DNA of 64,000 nt from positions 10,326,632 to 10,390,631 of the forward strand of contig OX442418.1 in the NCBI GenBank assembly GCA_949361645.1, in the 5' to 3' direction. Positions 32,560 to 44,659 of the stretch are shown in pieces. The translations under genes were made by a program, and so were the position numbers. The number at the start of each line of letters is the position of its first letter. The first letter of the stretch is position 1. The notes beneath the pieces are model-generated. The model made no database searches. It worked only from the letters and a program-made list of their open reading frames with translations, and had not been told where the DNA came from. The DNA comes from Spongilla lacustris. Lineage: Eukaryota > Porifera > Demospongiae > Spongillida > Spongillidae.

Positions 32560-34620
32560 ACACATTTGAATGCAGAGCAGCATTGCGGTTTGTGGCCTTG
32601 TCAAGAACGAAGCTGTCCTGTAACGTGCAGAGCAAATTCATTAATTATTCAAGCACATGGTACATATTGTGGGCGTTATTCGAGTTGTGCTATGTACATG
32701 TAACTCGCAGACGACTCGCAAGAACACACGCACGTGATATACCCGTCCCTTGCGCGTGAATAAACTTGGACATATATTGCACCCAAACGGTATACTCCTA
32801 CCTCATAGGATTTTGTTTCCTGAAGCTGTTTATCCTTGAGATATCTCTCTTGGCCTTTTGATTTGCCTGATATTGATCTTGTTTGAAGGCTAAATCAGTT
32901 CTCGATTTTTGATCGTAGTAAGCCTTCGCGCTTTCTTTCATACTTTCCGGATCAGGTCAGTATTGAGCCTTTATGCTATCCTTCTTGCTTTTCGGATCGG
33001 CTTTGTAGCACTTCTTGTTGCGAGTCTAACCCATATATATGTACACGTGTTTCCGGTGCTAACATCAACCACAAGCTTATGGCACTCAATAAGCCTTCCA
33101 AAGCTGATAAAATCTGTTGTGGGCTTTGTGCTAACAAAACAGCTAAAGATCGAAATTGTGTTCAGTATATATAACTCAAAATAGGAAAGTAATAGTACCA
33201 AACAAATTCGGCAGAAAATTTTTCTAACTTATCTCCTACAGTTTCTTTTCATAACTGCAAACATTGCGCTTGAATCGTGACAAAGATACAGCGCAATAAA
33301 CCTCTTATCCGAGTGAATCTTATCTTATCAGATCCGGAAGAAGATGGAGAAGCTTTTTTTTTAGGTTCGAATGTGGGAACGAGTGAGCGTTTCTCTGTTG
33401 TCTGAGCTTTCTAAGCGTCGGCAGTTTAATTACGTTGTAGATACTTGACGGCTGTATCCAAATACGTATACGCTTGCTTAAGTCCAACTGATTCTACGGC
33501 ACATCGGCAATAGTGGATTCGGGTATTTTGCTAATCGCATTCATCACACTTCAAATCCTACACAGGACCTACTAACGTAGGTCCTGATATTGATATAAAA
33601 CTGAAGATGAGCAAGACATTAAAATTTTGTATAAAACAACTGATTAAGGTATAGAAACACATGAAGAATATGCTGCCAAGCTACATTCCAAAAAACACTA
33701 CTGTAACAAAAGAATGTTGTGCAGAGGGCAAATCTGAGTTGTCTGTAGAGTTTTCAGACCTAACTGATGACCAGATGATGGCTATATAGTACTTCTGAAA
33801 ATGAACTCTACTCAGTGTGAACACTTGTGGTTTGGTAGCCAGCAGGACAAAGGTCATGTTATCAATGTAAAATACTTCAGAAAGTAAACAACACCTACAG
33901 TTACAGTTACCTATTGGAAATACAAAGAAACGGAGGAATATAAGGAGAAGACGTTATAATGATATTGATTGAATTTGTAGTACATTATATTACTGGTGAC
34001 TGATCTACAAATCAACAAACCTACTACATTTTAGTAATTAGAAATGTGTACTCAATAATGATAGTAATGTTTGGCTTAAAATAGCTATTTGTTTTGCAAC
34101 AACTGTAGCAAAAAAAGTCAAACCGTCACAATTTTTTCTTCCCTCTCGCATCACACCGCGTACATGCCAAAATGAATGTTTGAAATGCCGCAACTTCTGA
34201 AATACTGCACCTATAAATACAAATAAGGTATCTTTTTAATGCACATATTTTCCTCTTTCATTTAATATTAAAATTGCCGCATTTGATGCGATTTGAAAAA
34301 AAAAAAAACGTTCGATGTCCTGGAGCACAGGCAAGTCTCTGATGACAAGATGGCAGAGGCTTTTTTCCCCTTTCTATCATGCATTGTAGGGACGCCCACA
34401 CACTCATTTCAGTGTGGTCATTTGCTATGCGCTTCCTTTCCTTACCTCTGTGGCCTGGGCACCAGCAATGGCTGACACACTAAGCTGGCCGCTTACAATA
34501 CAGTCAGTGGGATTGTTATTATTTTTATTAAAGCACAGCAATATAATAATGCAAACAAAATACACAAGAACAATGACAGGCCTGCTGAATGCCATCCTAT
34601 AGTTAGGCTGCATGGGATGT
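32560..34620. other. No recognisable gene
   Basis: Two kilobases of AT-rich DNA. Open frames (32909-33184 plus; 34293-34602) show no domain. Nothing identifiable beyond short A runs. Confidence 0.4.
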
Positions 34621-34639
34621 CAGAGCTGATACCAAATGC

Positions 34640-34947
34640 TCAGGATAGCAGTGCCCTTGCAGAACTCAAAAATGGTGTAACAGTTGTGAGAAACCACATC
34701 AAAGCCATTTTAGCATGACAAGGCATGGTGACCAAAGTGGTGCAATGAATGGGACATGCACTGGGGACATAGCCGACCTTCACTGATGGGAGGCCATAAC
34801 CACCACTTATAATGGCTACTTGAAGCTCAGAGGGATCAAGATTAAGGCTAAGCCTTGGGGAAGGTGTACGTGACAGATAGCTGATGATGAATGTGGCCGG
34901 CGAGGAAATTGAAAGCAAGCGAGCCCTATCTGGCAGTGAAGTATTAA
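34640..34947 (-). pseudogene. Reverse-transcriptase retroelement C-terminal scrap
   Basis: The minus-strand frame contains LPDRARLLSISSP, LNLDPSELQVAI and YGLPSV, matching the C-terminal region of the retroelement family also seen at 46930-47165 and 48480-48800. It is cut at 34944-34947 by a TTAA-flanked insertion. Confidence 0.6.
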
Positions 34948-35734
34948 CCTTAATTCTCCAGGTCCAAGTCCTACCCGTAGGACCAATATTTGAAAATTCA
35001 TTATAAATAGAAATGCAGTTTTTCTTGGCATCCATTTCTCTACTGTTGTTTGATGTGTCTATCATGCTAAATTTACCAATTGTCAGTCTATTTTTTAAAT
35101 CACATCCTTGGTTACACGATGCAAATAACAGGTGCGGTTCTTAAAAATGCATTATGTAGAGAATTTAATTTTCACAGAAAAAAGTACGACAAGTTCACTT
35201 TTTTTTGTATGTTTTTTGAAGCATGATGTGTGGGCTACTTTATACATTCTACGGCAGTGTTTTTACTCTAATTGATTTTGCCATTTTTACCGAAAACGCA
35301 CTGTACGTTTTCAAGATTTTGTCCATTCACTTGGCTATTCCGGCATCATGGTCTGACAAATACCTATCGTTCATAAGCTTGTGGAGCTAGCAATTTCCAA
35401 ATCTACCATGTACTTTTTTATATGCTTAGTGCAAAAGACCTGTCCTACTACCCCCTTCTTTTAAAATGTTGCTCTGATATTCCCAACATTACTTTTTGGT
35501 ACTTTAAGTTGCTTTGCAATCTACCGCAAATACATCTTTTAGCAATGCAGCATTGATTGTATTTGACAATCTTTGCAAGAAAGTAAAAGTATTTCCTTAA
35601 TTAATAACCATTTCTACAGTGCAGTGAGATTTTGGTTTATTTTTTGATCATATGAGTTTGCTAAAAATTAATTTTAACTAGCGTCCTACGCGTAGGACGC
35701 TAATCCTACGCGTAGGACGACGGGAGATTAAAGG
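34948..35734. mobile_element. piggyBac-like TTAA-flanked non-autonomous element (787 bp)
   Basis: Flanked by TTAA on both sides (34944-34947 and 35735-35738). The ends are CCTTAATTCTCC on the left and GGGAGATTAAAGG on the right, an inverted pair. Just inside are subterminal palindromes GTCCTACCCGTAGGAC and GTCCTACGCGTAGGAC. No transposase is encoded. TTAA duplication with CC..GG ends is the hallmark of piggyBac superfamily elements. A larger relative lies at 61278-63303. Confidence 0.7.
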
Positions 35735-35739
35735 TTAAT

Positions 35740-36286
35740 GTGATCAGATGTACCCACTGTGCAATGCCCCTAGGTACATCCTCATCAAATAACTCGAGTT
35801 AATAATTTAGATGAGGAGGTACGTAGGAGCTTTGTACAATGTACTGCTGTGGACACATCAGATCATGCCTGGCACCAGGCTAGGCTGAGCCTGAGTACAG
35901 GTGGTTCCATGGATACTTTTGCAACAATGCAGAATGTAAGTATTAATGATGTTGCAGTTTGCATTGCACATCATGTCTACTGATGTTTTATCACCGTGGA
36001 TACTATCTGATTCTTTGTCACCATGGATACTATTATGCACAACGCAGCATGTAAGCATCCTTGATGTTGCATTTCCCATAATACCTTAACTAGCTAATTC
36101 CTTGTCACCATGGATGATATCATGAACAATACAGGATGTAAGTGTCAATGATCCATAGCACCCTAACCTACTTATTTGCTATCAGTTCAGTATACCATAT
36201 CTACACCGGCTCCTCTATAAAGGTTTGATGCTGTTGGGCCCACTTGTCCCAGGAGTCAAGTCCTCCAAATATGATAATCTTGCACA
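35740..36286. repeat. Degenerate ~70 bp repeats downstream of the Kelch/Roc gene
   Basis: Three or four diverged units sharing CTTGTCACCATGGATGATA and ACAATACAGGATGTAAGTG. A single related unit recurs at 48107-48155. No gene seen. Confidence 0.5.
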
Positions 36287-39200
36287 CTAGGCCTTCACCT
36301 TCACATCACTTGCCATAGAAGCTTTCATTCTTTCCACTAAGTCTTGATATTTTGGAAATGCATCCAATACTTCCAGAAAGATGTGGAAGTTGTCAATCTT
36401 CCCATGTATGGCCCTCTGCAAAGCAGTAAGGAGTTTGTCCATCCTGATATGGTCAGTGTACATCACATGGTCCACCTCAGCTTTCTCATTCTCTGTTATC
36501 ACACCTTTGGCGAACAGTTCTGCAGCTATGTCATTAGGGTGGACAGCCTTCCCTAGCTCTGCATAGTATTGTACAATGACTTCTGATTCACCTGGAACCC
36601 TAGTCCCTATAAATAGTCAGGACACAATGCACATAAGCACTGCAGCTGTACCACAGGGATGGCACTTACTTTTACTGGATGTTAACCACATCAGCTGGTC
36701 CTCACTTAGGCCTCCATTCTGGTCATCTAAAATGGTACACTTCCACTTGTATGCTAACCTTGCCACTACAGCTACATGAGGAGGGTCTGAGGTACAACGG
36801 GCTCCTGCACACATGAAGGCATCTTCTAACTGGACATTATGGTACTTGAGCACACTACAGGCACTCTTGATACCACTGTGGACAAGACCTCTTATCTCCC
36901 TACACACCTCCTTATCAACATGCACTCCTATATAGAAGAACATGTCAACAAGGGTCACAATTTCAGATGAGTCATTATGTACTAATTTGATGCAGTTGCG
37001 ATATAGACACAACGGCTTGCTCCTAGCCATGCACACCTTCCAAGAAGATGAAAGTAGAAGGGCCACAAGACAACAAAACAGGCCACTAGGAATATAGCCA
37101 TGGGAGAACCTAATCATCAGGGAGGCACCACTTTCAAGGTACTTGGACACTTGGGTGGAATCCAGGTGGGGCAGCAGAGCAGGCATCAAGTACTCACCAT
37201 CTCTGATCATAGCTATGGCACCACGACTCACCAGCAACTTCACTAGATCTTGTGGAGTGAACAGACCATCTTTGTAGTGCTTTGGAAACTTCCTCAGTAG
37301 CTCCACTGACAACAGGCCTTGGTCCCTGAACATGATCTGGTTACTTTTAACTGCCACACCCCCATCCCTCAGCTTGTGGTGGTACTGCACTAGTTCAGTC
37401 ACCTTGGTGAGGACTACCTGGGGGTCACAGAACACTGTCTGGGGAAGAACCTCTGGGTAATATAAGAACACATTGTGTTTGACAAGATGGTGCAAGGCAG
37501 CAGAGAATGAATCTCCTTCAATGTAAAGCCTTTTAGCAGACGCCTGACATTCTACAAGACTCAAGACACCATCATGGGAAGACCTATGGAGAACAACCTC
37601 CAGCCCAAACCATGCTATAGGCATTTTAATTAACTGCTGGGGTGACATGGATATGATTTCCTTCTTAAGTACCTGGGAAAGATGTCTGTCCACATCTTCA
37701 GGGGAATGGCCATTCACAGCAAATATCAGCCCTTCTCCAGAGTAAAGCACATTAAACTTGTCAGGATCCAGTAATGCCTTGAGTTGTTGGTTTTTCTCTT
37801 GGATGGTTTCTGCACAGCTATCTTTGGTATCTCTATGTGTTCCAACGACGATGATCAGAGGATGAGCATCCTGGGAGTGAATTGCCCCAAGACAGTATTG
37901 AAGGATCTGTTTTTGAGAGAGAGATGATCGATATGGTTTACCAACAGGCTTGCCATCTGCTCCATAGTACTCAATGGTGGGGTGATGTGATAGCTCTTCT
38001 GACAGCTTCAGTACAAATATTGTTACCATGGGATCTTGAATGAATAATGGAAGGATGTCATGGTATTGCAGCTGACCACCACTGTCAATGAACTGGATCC
38101 ACTTCACACCAAACAACTTCCTGTTGTCTAAAGAGGGAGATTTAGGGTTAATACAAGCATATAACAAGGCCTACTGCTCTTACCTGAGGATTGGTTGATG
38201 TGATGAACCAGCTCATCCTTTATATCTGCAGTCCTGCTCTGTTCAGGCTGTGTGGTGTCCTTGGTGATGTTCACACCAGCAGTGGTGGGACCAACAGCTC
38301 CATCACTGGGTACATTGGAAGGGACTATGGCCATCTTTGGGAGAGTGCTCACCACATCAGCCAATGATGGTGCCATGGATACACCACCTTTGATGGTTCC
38401 TCCAATAACACTCATCAGTGCCTGGTCATCTTCAACCACAAACCAGTCATCCTCCTCTTGTCCACCCACACCAGCCAGTGTGAAGGAGATGGCTCTAACA
38501 GGGTTGTCAGCCAGTCCTGTACTGACACGTTGCTTTGGATGGTCCTTCTTGAGAAGGAGGTGTTTGAGGTGAGTCTTGCCAACACCAGCAGCTCCAAGGA
38601 TGAGACACTTGGTCACTGAAGTTTCCACATATCCCTTGGTCATGGCCTCCTCATAGAGCCTCCTGAATGAAGGTATCAAATCAGATATGCAAAAGGTGGT
38701 TAGCCATAGCCACAATCCCCACAGTATACTGAATTAAGGATGCTCCACTCTACTTGGATGCTTGAATTATCTCATATCTACACAACAAGGCGGACAATTT
38801 TGTGTATAGCTCATGGCAGTACTACAGCAAGATAGATCCCTTGGTCCTATATTATTCCTACTGTGGGGTACTAACCTTGTACAAACATGAGTTGTCACAC
38901 ATCACAAAGTACGACACAATGTGTGGGTGTGTTAGGTAACTATTATTAATAGTAGGTACAACTCTCAAAGCAACTACTTGTAACTAGAATAAATGCCCCC
39001 CCCCCCCCCCCTCCACCTCAGGTGAGTTTAGTGAGGTGTCCTTAGCACACATTCATGCATCACTATGGTAGGGTACCTCTACATAAGGGTGTGTTACCCT
39101 CACCCTGGTATTACCCTCACCCAGGTGTGACCTCTCTGAGGGGAATGAGGTGGAAACCCTCACCCTAGTAATGCATTGGATGTGTACTAAGGACACCTCC

Positions 39201-40950
39201 CTACTTAAGGGAGATTTGGGGAGATGATCCTAATGACACAAAATATAAAAACATTCTCTCTGTAAAAGTTGGTGGTATGTAGGATTTGAAGGCTATGGTG
39301 GTGTAAAAAGGAAGGGAAAAAGATATCAACCAGTCCTATATTTAGCACTTTTGTAGTACTTACATTTTATGTTGCTAAATATAGGACTATTTTTTTAAAA
39401 ATTCGTATCATCGTTGATATGCTGTTCTCTTCCTTTTTACACCACCATTGCCTTCAAATCCTATATATCACCTACTTTCTCAGTAAAAATGTGTTTTATA
39501 TCTTGTTTCATTCTTTTTTTTACTACTAGTATACTTACAACTCGTACATTTATATGACAAAATCGAGTTGCCTTATTGCCTAGCAACACAATGTTTACAT
39601 TAACGTTGCATTTGCAACTGTTCTACATTGCGCGCCAAGTTTCTGGTATTGCGCCCTTTTCGCTGAACGTGCAGCAGAAGAGTTTCTCTTTGAAGCACGT
39701 ATCTCTTCAAAATTCTGTTCATGTTGCCGCTTCATAGAAGCTCGGTTCGACTCCAGATTTGCTCTGTACATCTCACAAGCAGAAGCCCACCTTTGTTCAG
39801 CATCAGCATTGTACTGAATTCGGGAGGACTCTAACTCGTCGTCTCGATTTTGGAGGTATTCCTCTCATAGCATAGCTTTCCTCTTTTATTGTCGTGAAGG
39901 CATTTTAACAAAAACAACTTCGCTAGCTAAAAGTGGTGAGCAAAACTTAAAACACAAATGAAACCCCGACCTGTTGCAATCATATATAACGAAACACAAT
40001 TCTAATTATACGTGAAACATTGCCATGGTAATGCTTTAAATAAAGCACTGCATATTATGTAATGATTACGTATATCAGTTTCTTGTTTTATTTATATATC
40101 TGATACCAGCAGATGTTCTTCCAGGAAATTCTAAAGCCAATGGTATAATCGGCGCTCCTTAAAACCGTTCCTATATCGAGTTATACTCACCAAGAAAGAA
40201 AGAAAGAAGACGACTATGGAGAAAAAACGGTCTGGGAACGAGAATTACTTTTTTGTTCTCTTAAAGCAAACGGTCTGGTGACTTGAACAAAACATGAAAA
40301 TGATCGTCTTTCCATTGTGGCTTGATAGCAATAAAGAACTACACTATCTGTTTCTCGGTTCGTGAGTTATATGCTTGTCACGTTTTTTTAATGATTTCAT
40401 GATACGGCACAAATCCTATATGAGAGTTACTGCCGTAACTCTCGATAACTCCACCTCTTAGGGAAGTGAGGAAGTGTTCCTACATATGTGCACTTTTGTG
40501 TATTTCCAAACATAACATGTGCACCACAAACACACTCCAACCATTCACACACCTGTCATCTGTCTTCACTGTGTTCAAAGGACTAGGGAAGACCATAGCC
40601 AGACCTGAAACAGTCTGGTTAGTAGTACTGACCATAACACTTGCATGATTTACCTTCCACAGTGACCCTCAAGACCTTCTGACTGACCCCATCAACCACC
40701 AACAGCCTTCCTCCTGACAGCAGTTGAGTGTCTACCCAGGAACACTCAAATGGCATATCTCCAACATGCTGCCACTTCTGATGAACAGGGTGGAGGGTAT
40801 AGATGGCAGAGGTCTTCTTTGATCCATCCCAGCCTCCAATGGCAAGAAGCACACCATCAACCACACATACAGCTGAACAACTGTATGGTACATCTGGTAG
40901 CTCTCTCCAGGTAGATTGCAGTGTGTCTTCTTGTGACTGTACAGCAATTT

Positions 40951-41004
<54 letters not shown>

Positions 41005-42183
41005 ATGCACATTAAAGATGAGTGATGTACAAGCAGTCATGTGGATGCCGGTGTGCACCACTGGGTACACATAGTGTGCATGTGTGGACATCATTGGTGT
41101 GTGTGCCCATGTGTGAAGCACATGCCACACATCAAGTACACAGCTCTAACGTCAGCGTGCATGGTGTGCACACAATGGAGATGCTTGTGCGTGTGTGCGT
41201 CTCCACCAGTAGAGTTACTACAGGGAGCGTCCCCACACTGTGTGTGTGGTGTGGACACACGCCACATGTGTGCACATGTGTGCGTGTATGTAGGACCATG
41301 CTGAGCATGCGTGTGTTGCAGGAAGCGTCCATGCATTAGGTGCATCCCTGTGTGTGTCCCACGGGTCAGCTATACACACATTAAACAAAGGGACAGAGAT
41401 GTTCAGTTGCTCACCAGGTCATTGATGTTGGCACACCACACAGCTCTGGCCATGTCATAACCTCCCATCATGAAGACCAGGTCTCTGTGGACCACTGCTG
41501 ACATGCCGTAACATCCCTTAGGTAATGATGGTCCAAAGTGCCAGGTCTGTGTCTTTCCATCAAATACCTGAACAGCAGCCAAGGGGCCCCTGTCCCCATC
41601 ACCTGTCCCTCCCATCACCACCAGACCACCTCCACCAACACTAACTACACAGGACCTCCTACACCCTACCAACATGTCTGACATGAGGGACCACCTCCCT
41701 CCTCTCCACACCATCACCTCCTTACTACACACACCACTAACCTTCCAACCTCCCACCACCACTAGCATTCCACCACACACTCCTAGTGTGGCCCCTCCCT
41801 CAACATCATCAGTCCATCTCTTCCACTTATCCTTATCATCCAACATGTACACTCCTCCTCGTCCTCCTCCTCCCCACACAACCCTACCCTCCACCTCCAC
41901 TAGACCAACACCACCACCCAACACTCCTCGACCACCTGGCACAGGTGTATTTTCACAACTTTCAAAATTACACATTTTTTTGTTCTAAAGAAAAGAATTT
42001 ATTAATAGTTAATTCACAGACAGCACCACCTTCCTTTGGGGATCTAGCTACATGTAGCTCGTACGCACAACAGGTCCACACCACAAACACCTCACGCTTC
42101 TCTTTACTACACCAAACACTACAAACGGCTACCTGCTTCATGGCCACAGGTAAGGAGGCCTCTGATGGCCCAACAGGGACATC
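36287..42183 (-). CDS. Kelch-repeat / Roc-COR-like GTPase / death-fold protein
   Basis: Exons 42052-42183 (less sure), 41415-41984, 40654-40936, 40553-40604, 38184-38662, 36670-38127 and 36287-36591 join in phase to about 1,092 residues; further 5' sequence may be missing. Domains: Kelch beta-propeller blades with GG motifs (LVVMGGTGDG, VFMMGGYDM, LLAIGGWDG) to about residue 325; GTPase G1 loop GAAGVGKT (368-375), a Ser/Thr-rich insert, G3-like DSGGQ (520-524) and G4-like THRD (602-605), as in Roc domains; a COR-like winged-helix region to about 950; a C-terminal ~100-residue helical segment (VQYYAELG ... AAELFAKGVITENEKAEV) resembling CARD/death folds. Probably an intracellular signalling or innate-immunity scaffold. 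The Kelch-to-GTPase link rests on one 52 bp exon and matched phases across a 1.9 kb intron; two separate genes are the alternative. Confidence 0.72.
38990..39012. repeat. C homopolymer run
   Basis: About 16 C bases within the Kelch/Roc intron. Confidence 0.7.
39034..39198. repeat. 165 bp inverted-repeat element
   Basis: The ends AGGTGTCCTTAGCACACAT and GTGTACTAAGGACACCT are inverted repeats of about 27 bp around a GT-rich centre. It resembles a small MITE in the intron of the Kelch/Roc gene. Confidence 0.6.
39238..40405 (-). mobile_element. Non-autonomous Helitron-like derivative with palindromic 3' end (copy D)
   Basis: Reading minus, it starts at 40405 with the TTTGTGCCGTATCATGA terminus, has the same leader, then a degenerate basic-repeat exon (about 39905-39640, ATG region AAAATGCCTTCACGAC). 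It continues through AACATTGTGTTGCTAGGCAA and an A-run into the palindrome 39238-39505. The order and the junction match copy B (2457-3773). It lies inside the intron between the Kelch and GTPase exons, so it must be spliced out. Confidence 0.65.
40953..41001. repeat. (GT)n microsatellite
   Basis: About 24 GT dinucleotides in the intron between Kelch exons; GT/CA-rich DNA continues to 41340. Confidence 0.95.
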
Positions 42184-42189
42184 CTAAAC

Positions 42190-43000
42190 AGAGCATGTCA
42201 AGCACTACACTTGGCATCGGCCACTAATTATTTATTCCGACACAAATTCCAGCAGACCCAATCAGATTACAGCTTAAAAATGTCACGTGACCTCCAGCGG
42301 TTTTAACATGGCCGAATCGGAATTCTGGACGCTATACATGAGCTACATTTAATTTAGTTGGGCGTGCCGCGGTGGCCCGCCCTTCGCGTATTGGCGGTCC
42401 TTTTTGTACAGACCGTTTCACCAGCGTTGTCCTTGTTCAGTTTATAAAATGTCTACCGGTATTAATGGTGTGCATCTCTGGCGCTATTTTTCAATCCTGG
42501 ATGTGGCATTAGCTTGCAAATCCACGGGGTGATTCTCGACCTGGGATGATAAACGTTGCCCTGGTAATGTTTCCGCCCCTTATAAAGTACCTTGAAATTT
42601 TAACAGTGTAAAGCCGTTAGGTTGTTTCTATATTTTCCAATGTCATCTCGTGGTGCCGCGTATTCTACTAGAAGTTGGGAGCCTTAATTTTTAGCGCTAT
42701 CACCCGCGACGCCATATTCTGTATAGTGTATTGACTATTTGTCTCAGTATGCATTGTGGATCTTAGCCAGATTGCACTCTGGATGCATACTAGGTGAAAC
42801 CCTCCTGCAACGGGGCCAGGGATGAACCCAACCAAGGCTGTTATGAAAAGACTCAGCCCTGGCCGTTCTCCTACGAGACAGAATCCTGCATATAGTGCAT
42901 ATGGCCTATCTATTCCTGCATATGGTATTCAAGCAATGTGGTCTGAGTGGAACCAAGGGGTTTTACTGGAACCATGGTCCATGAAGTTGGCCACATGTAC
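42190..43000. other. Upstream flank of the Kelch/Roc gene
   Basis: Contains the probable promoter of the minus-strand gene. A motif at 42360-42410 (CCCTTCGCGTATTGGCGGTC) resembles one in the foldback spacer at 4885-4915 (CCTTCGCGTCTTGGCGGCT). No coding gene recognised. Confidence 0.4.
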
Positions 43001-43004
43001 ACAC

Positions 43005-43440
43005 CCATGACCCATCCAATGCTCTATGTACACCCATCTAATGCCATCCATGCACACCCATCCAATGCCACCAATGCACACCCATCCAATGTCCCCCATC
43101 ACACACACCCATCGAATGCCCCACATGGGTCATGCACACACATCCAATGCCCCCCATGTACACCCATCCAATGCCACCCATGCACACCCATCCAATGCCA
43201 CCCATGTACACCCATCCAATGCCACCCATGTACACCCATCCAATGCCACCCATGTACACCCATCCAATGCCACCCATGTACACCCATCCAAAGCCACCCA
43301 TGTACACCCATCCAATGCCACCCATGTACACCATCCAATGCCCCCCATGTACATCCATCCAATGCCCCCCATGCACACCCATCCAATACCTTCCATGCAC
43401 ACACACACCCATCCAATGCCCCTATGTACACTCATCCAGG
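43005..43440. repeat. 24 bp minisatellite
   Basis: About 18 copies of a 24 bp unit (CACCCATCCAATGCCACC plus CATGTA or CATGCA). Long open frames in all six frames here are repeat artefacts. Confidence 0.92.
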
Positions 43441-43449
43441 CTCGTGGGG

Positions 43450-44400
43450 TGATCATTTCAGTTTTATGATGGTCTGTGGTGATTTGTGCCATCTATATTG
43501 CTGTACCATATGAAGTTGTATACCTTACAAGTGCTGAACATAGCACTTGAAGTGATTCTTCAGTTCTTTTGCCACAAGAACACGTGAGCTTTAATTAAGC
43601 ACAAGGTGCAAAACATTTGGGGGTGTATCAACAAGAATGTTGATGTTAAAAGCCACAAGAAACTTGTCAACATAGGAGGAGATACAGCTCTATGGTGGCT
43701 CTGATTTTACTGCTCTCCCCTTTGCTTTGATCCCTCTATGCAATTTGCACCCGCACACTCGGTACATATCAACTAGTGCTGCACTTCCATTCTTGTGGTG
43801 CGCATTATTCATAATTTGGGTATGTGTGTTATAATAATTATAGCAGGGCGTAGGAGACGCGGCACCACGGACTGAAAACATATTCTTACCTGGCAAAGAT
43901 ACCACTATAAGCTGTTTTTTTTTACCGACAGTACTTATAAGGACGGGAAAAAAGCTACAGAGTCATGATTTTATGCTACTTTTCCCGCCTAAAAAGAACC
44001 ATCTTATGCGCGGAACGAAATGCAGTACGCCACTCGAGGCTAATGGATGCATGAGGCTAAATCTAATCAGAGGACTAGTTCTAGTTACCGTTTGTTGCAT
44101 TTTTATTCGCATTAGATCGATTGGCTGCGGAAACCTTAAGTTGAAACTTTAATGAGCTTGTAAAGGGAAAGCGGTTGCTGAACTGTAAATCTTTTTCCTG
44201 TGTTCTAATTATGACCCTTTTTGTCCAATTGTAACAGCCATGGGAGAAATGCTCAACTAAAGTCGTTCTGGGTGCGCGAGATTTCACGCGCCCAATCAGA
44301 ATGCAGTACTACGTGACGTCACAAATGAATTCAAAATTGGCTTTAAATTACGTATATAATAAAGCAATATAAGCATGTTAACGTTCACTAGTGCAGAATG
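43450..44400. other. No recognisable gene
   Basis: Non-coding, no repeats of note. Short frames at 43690-43905 and 44081-44287 carry no known domain. Confidence 0.4.
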
Positions 44401-44439
44401 GCCACTGTCGCTAGCGACGGTCTAAACCGCCGAGCTTTC

Positions 44440-44648
44440 AAAGGCTGGGCTATGCTTCTATCCGTCCTAATCAGCTTAAGGCTATCAGAAGCTTCATGGA
44501 AGGGAATGACGTGTTCGTCATTTTACTCACTGGGAGTTGAAAGTCTGTCCATTTGCCGTTCGCCTTTGACGATCTCTTTCAACGTGACGGCAGTATTGTT
44601 GTAGTCGTATCACCGCTAATAGCCTTAATGAAGGACCAAGTACATTAA
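44440..44648 (+). pseudogene. RecQ-type DNA helicase fragment
   Basis: One frame reads NQLKAIRSFMEGNDVFVILL, then TGS-stop-KS, then LPFAFDDLFQ and VVVVSPLIALMKDQV. This matches the start of a RecQ helicase domain: the QxxAI motif 0, the P-loop TGSGKS (Gly codon replaced by TGA) and motif Ia SPLIALMKDQV. About 6-8 residues between the P-loop and LPFAF are missing. It ends at a TAA right after. Clearly a dead fragment, possibly retro- or transposon-copied. Confidence 0.7.
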
Positions 44649-44659
44649 ACCATAGATAA

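Noticed and set aside
43005..43440. CRISPR-like array
   Set aside because: Units are directly tandem with no unique spacers; ordinary eukaryotic minisatellite.
43026..43513. Repetitive open frames on both strands
   Set aside because: 24 bp minisatellite; unit length divisible by three keeps all frames open without meaning.
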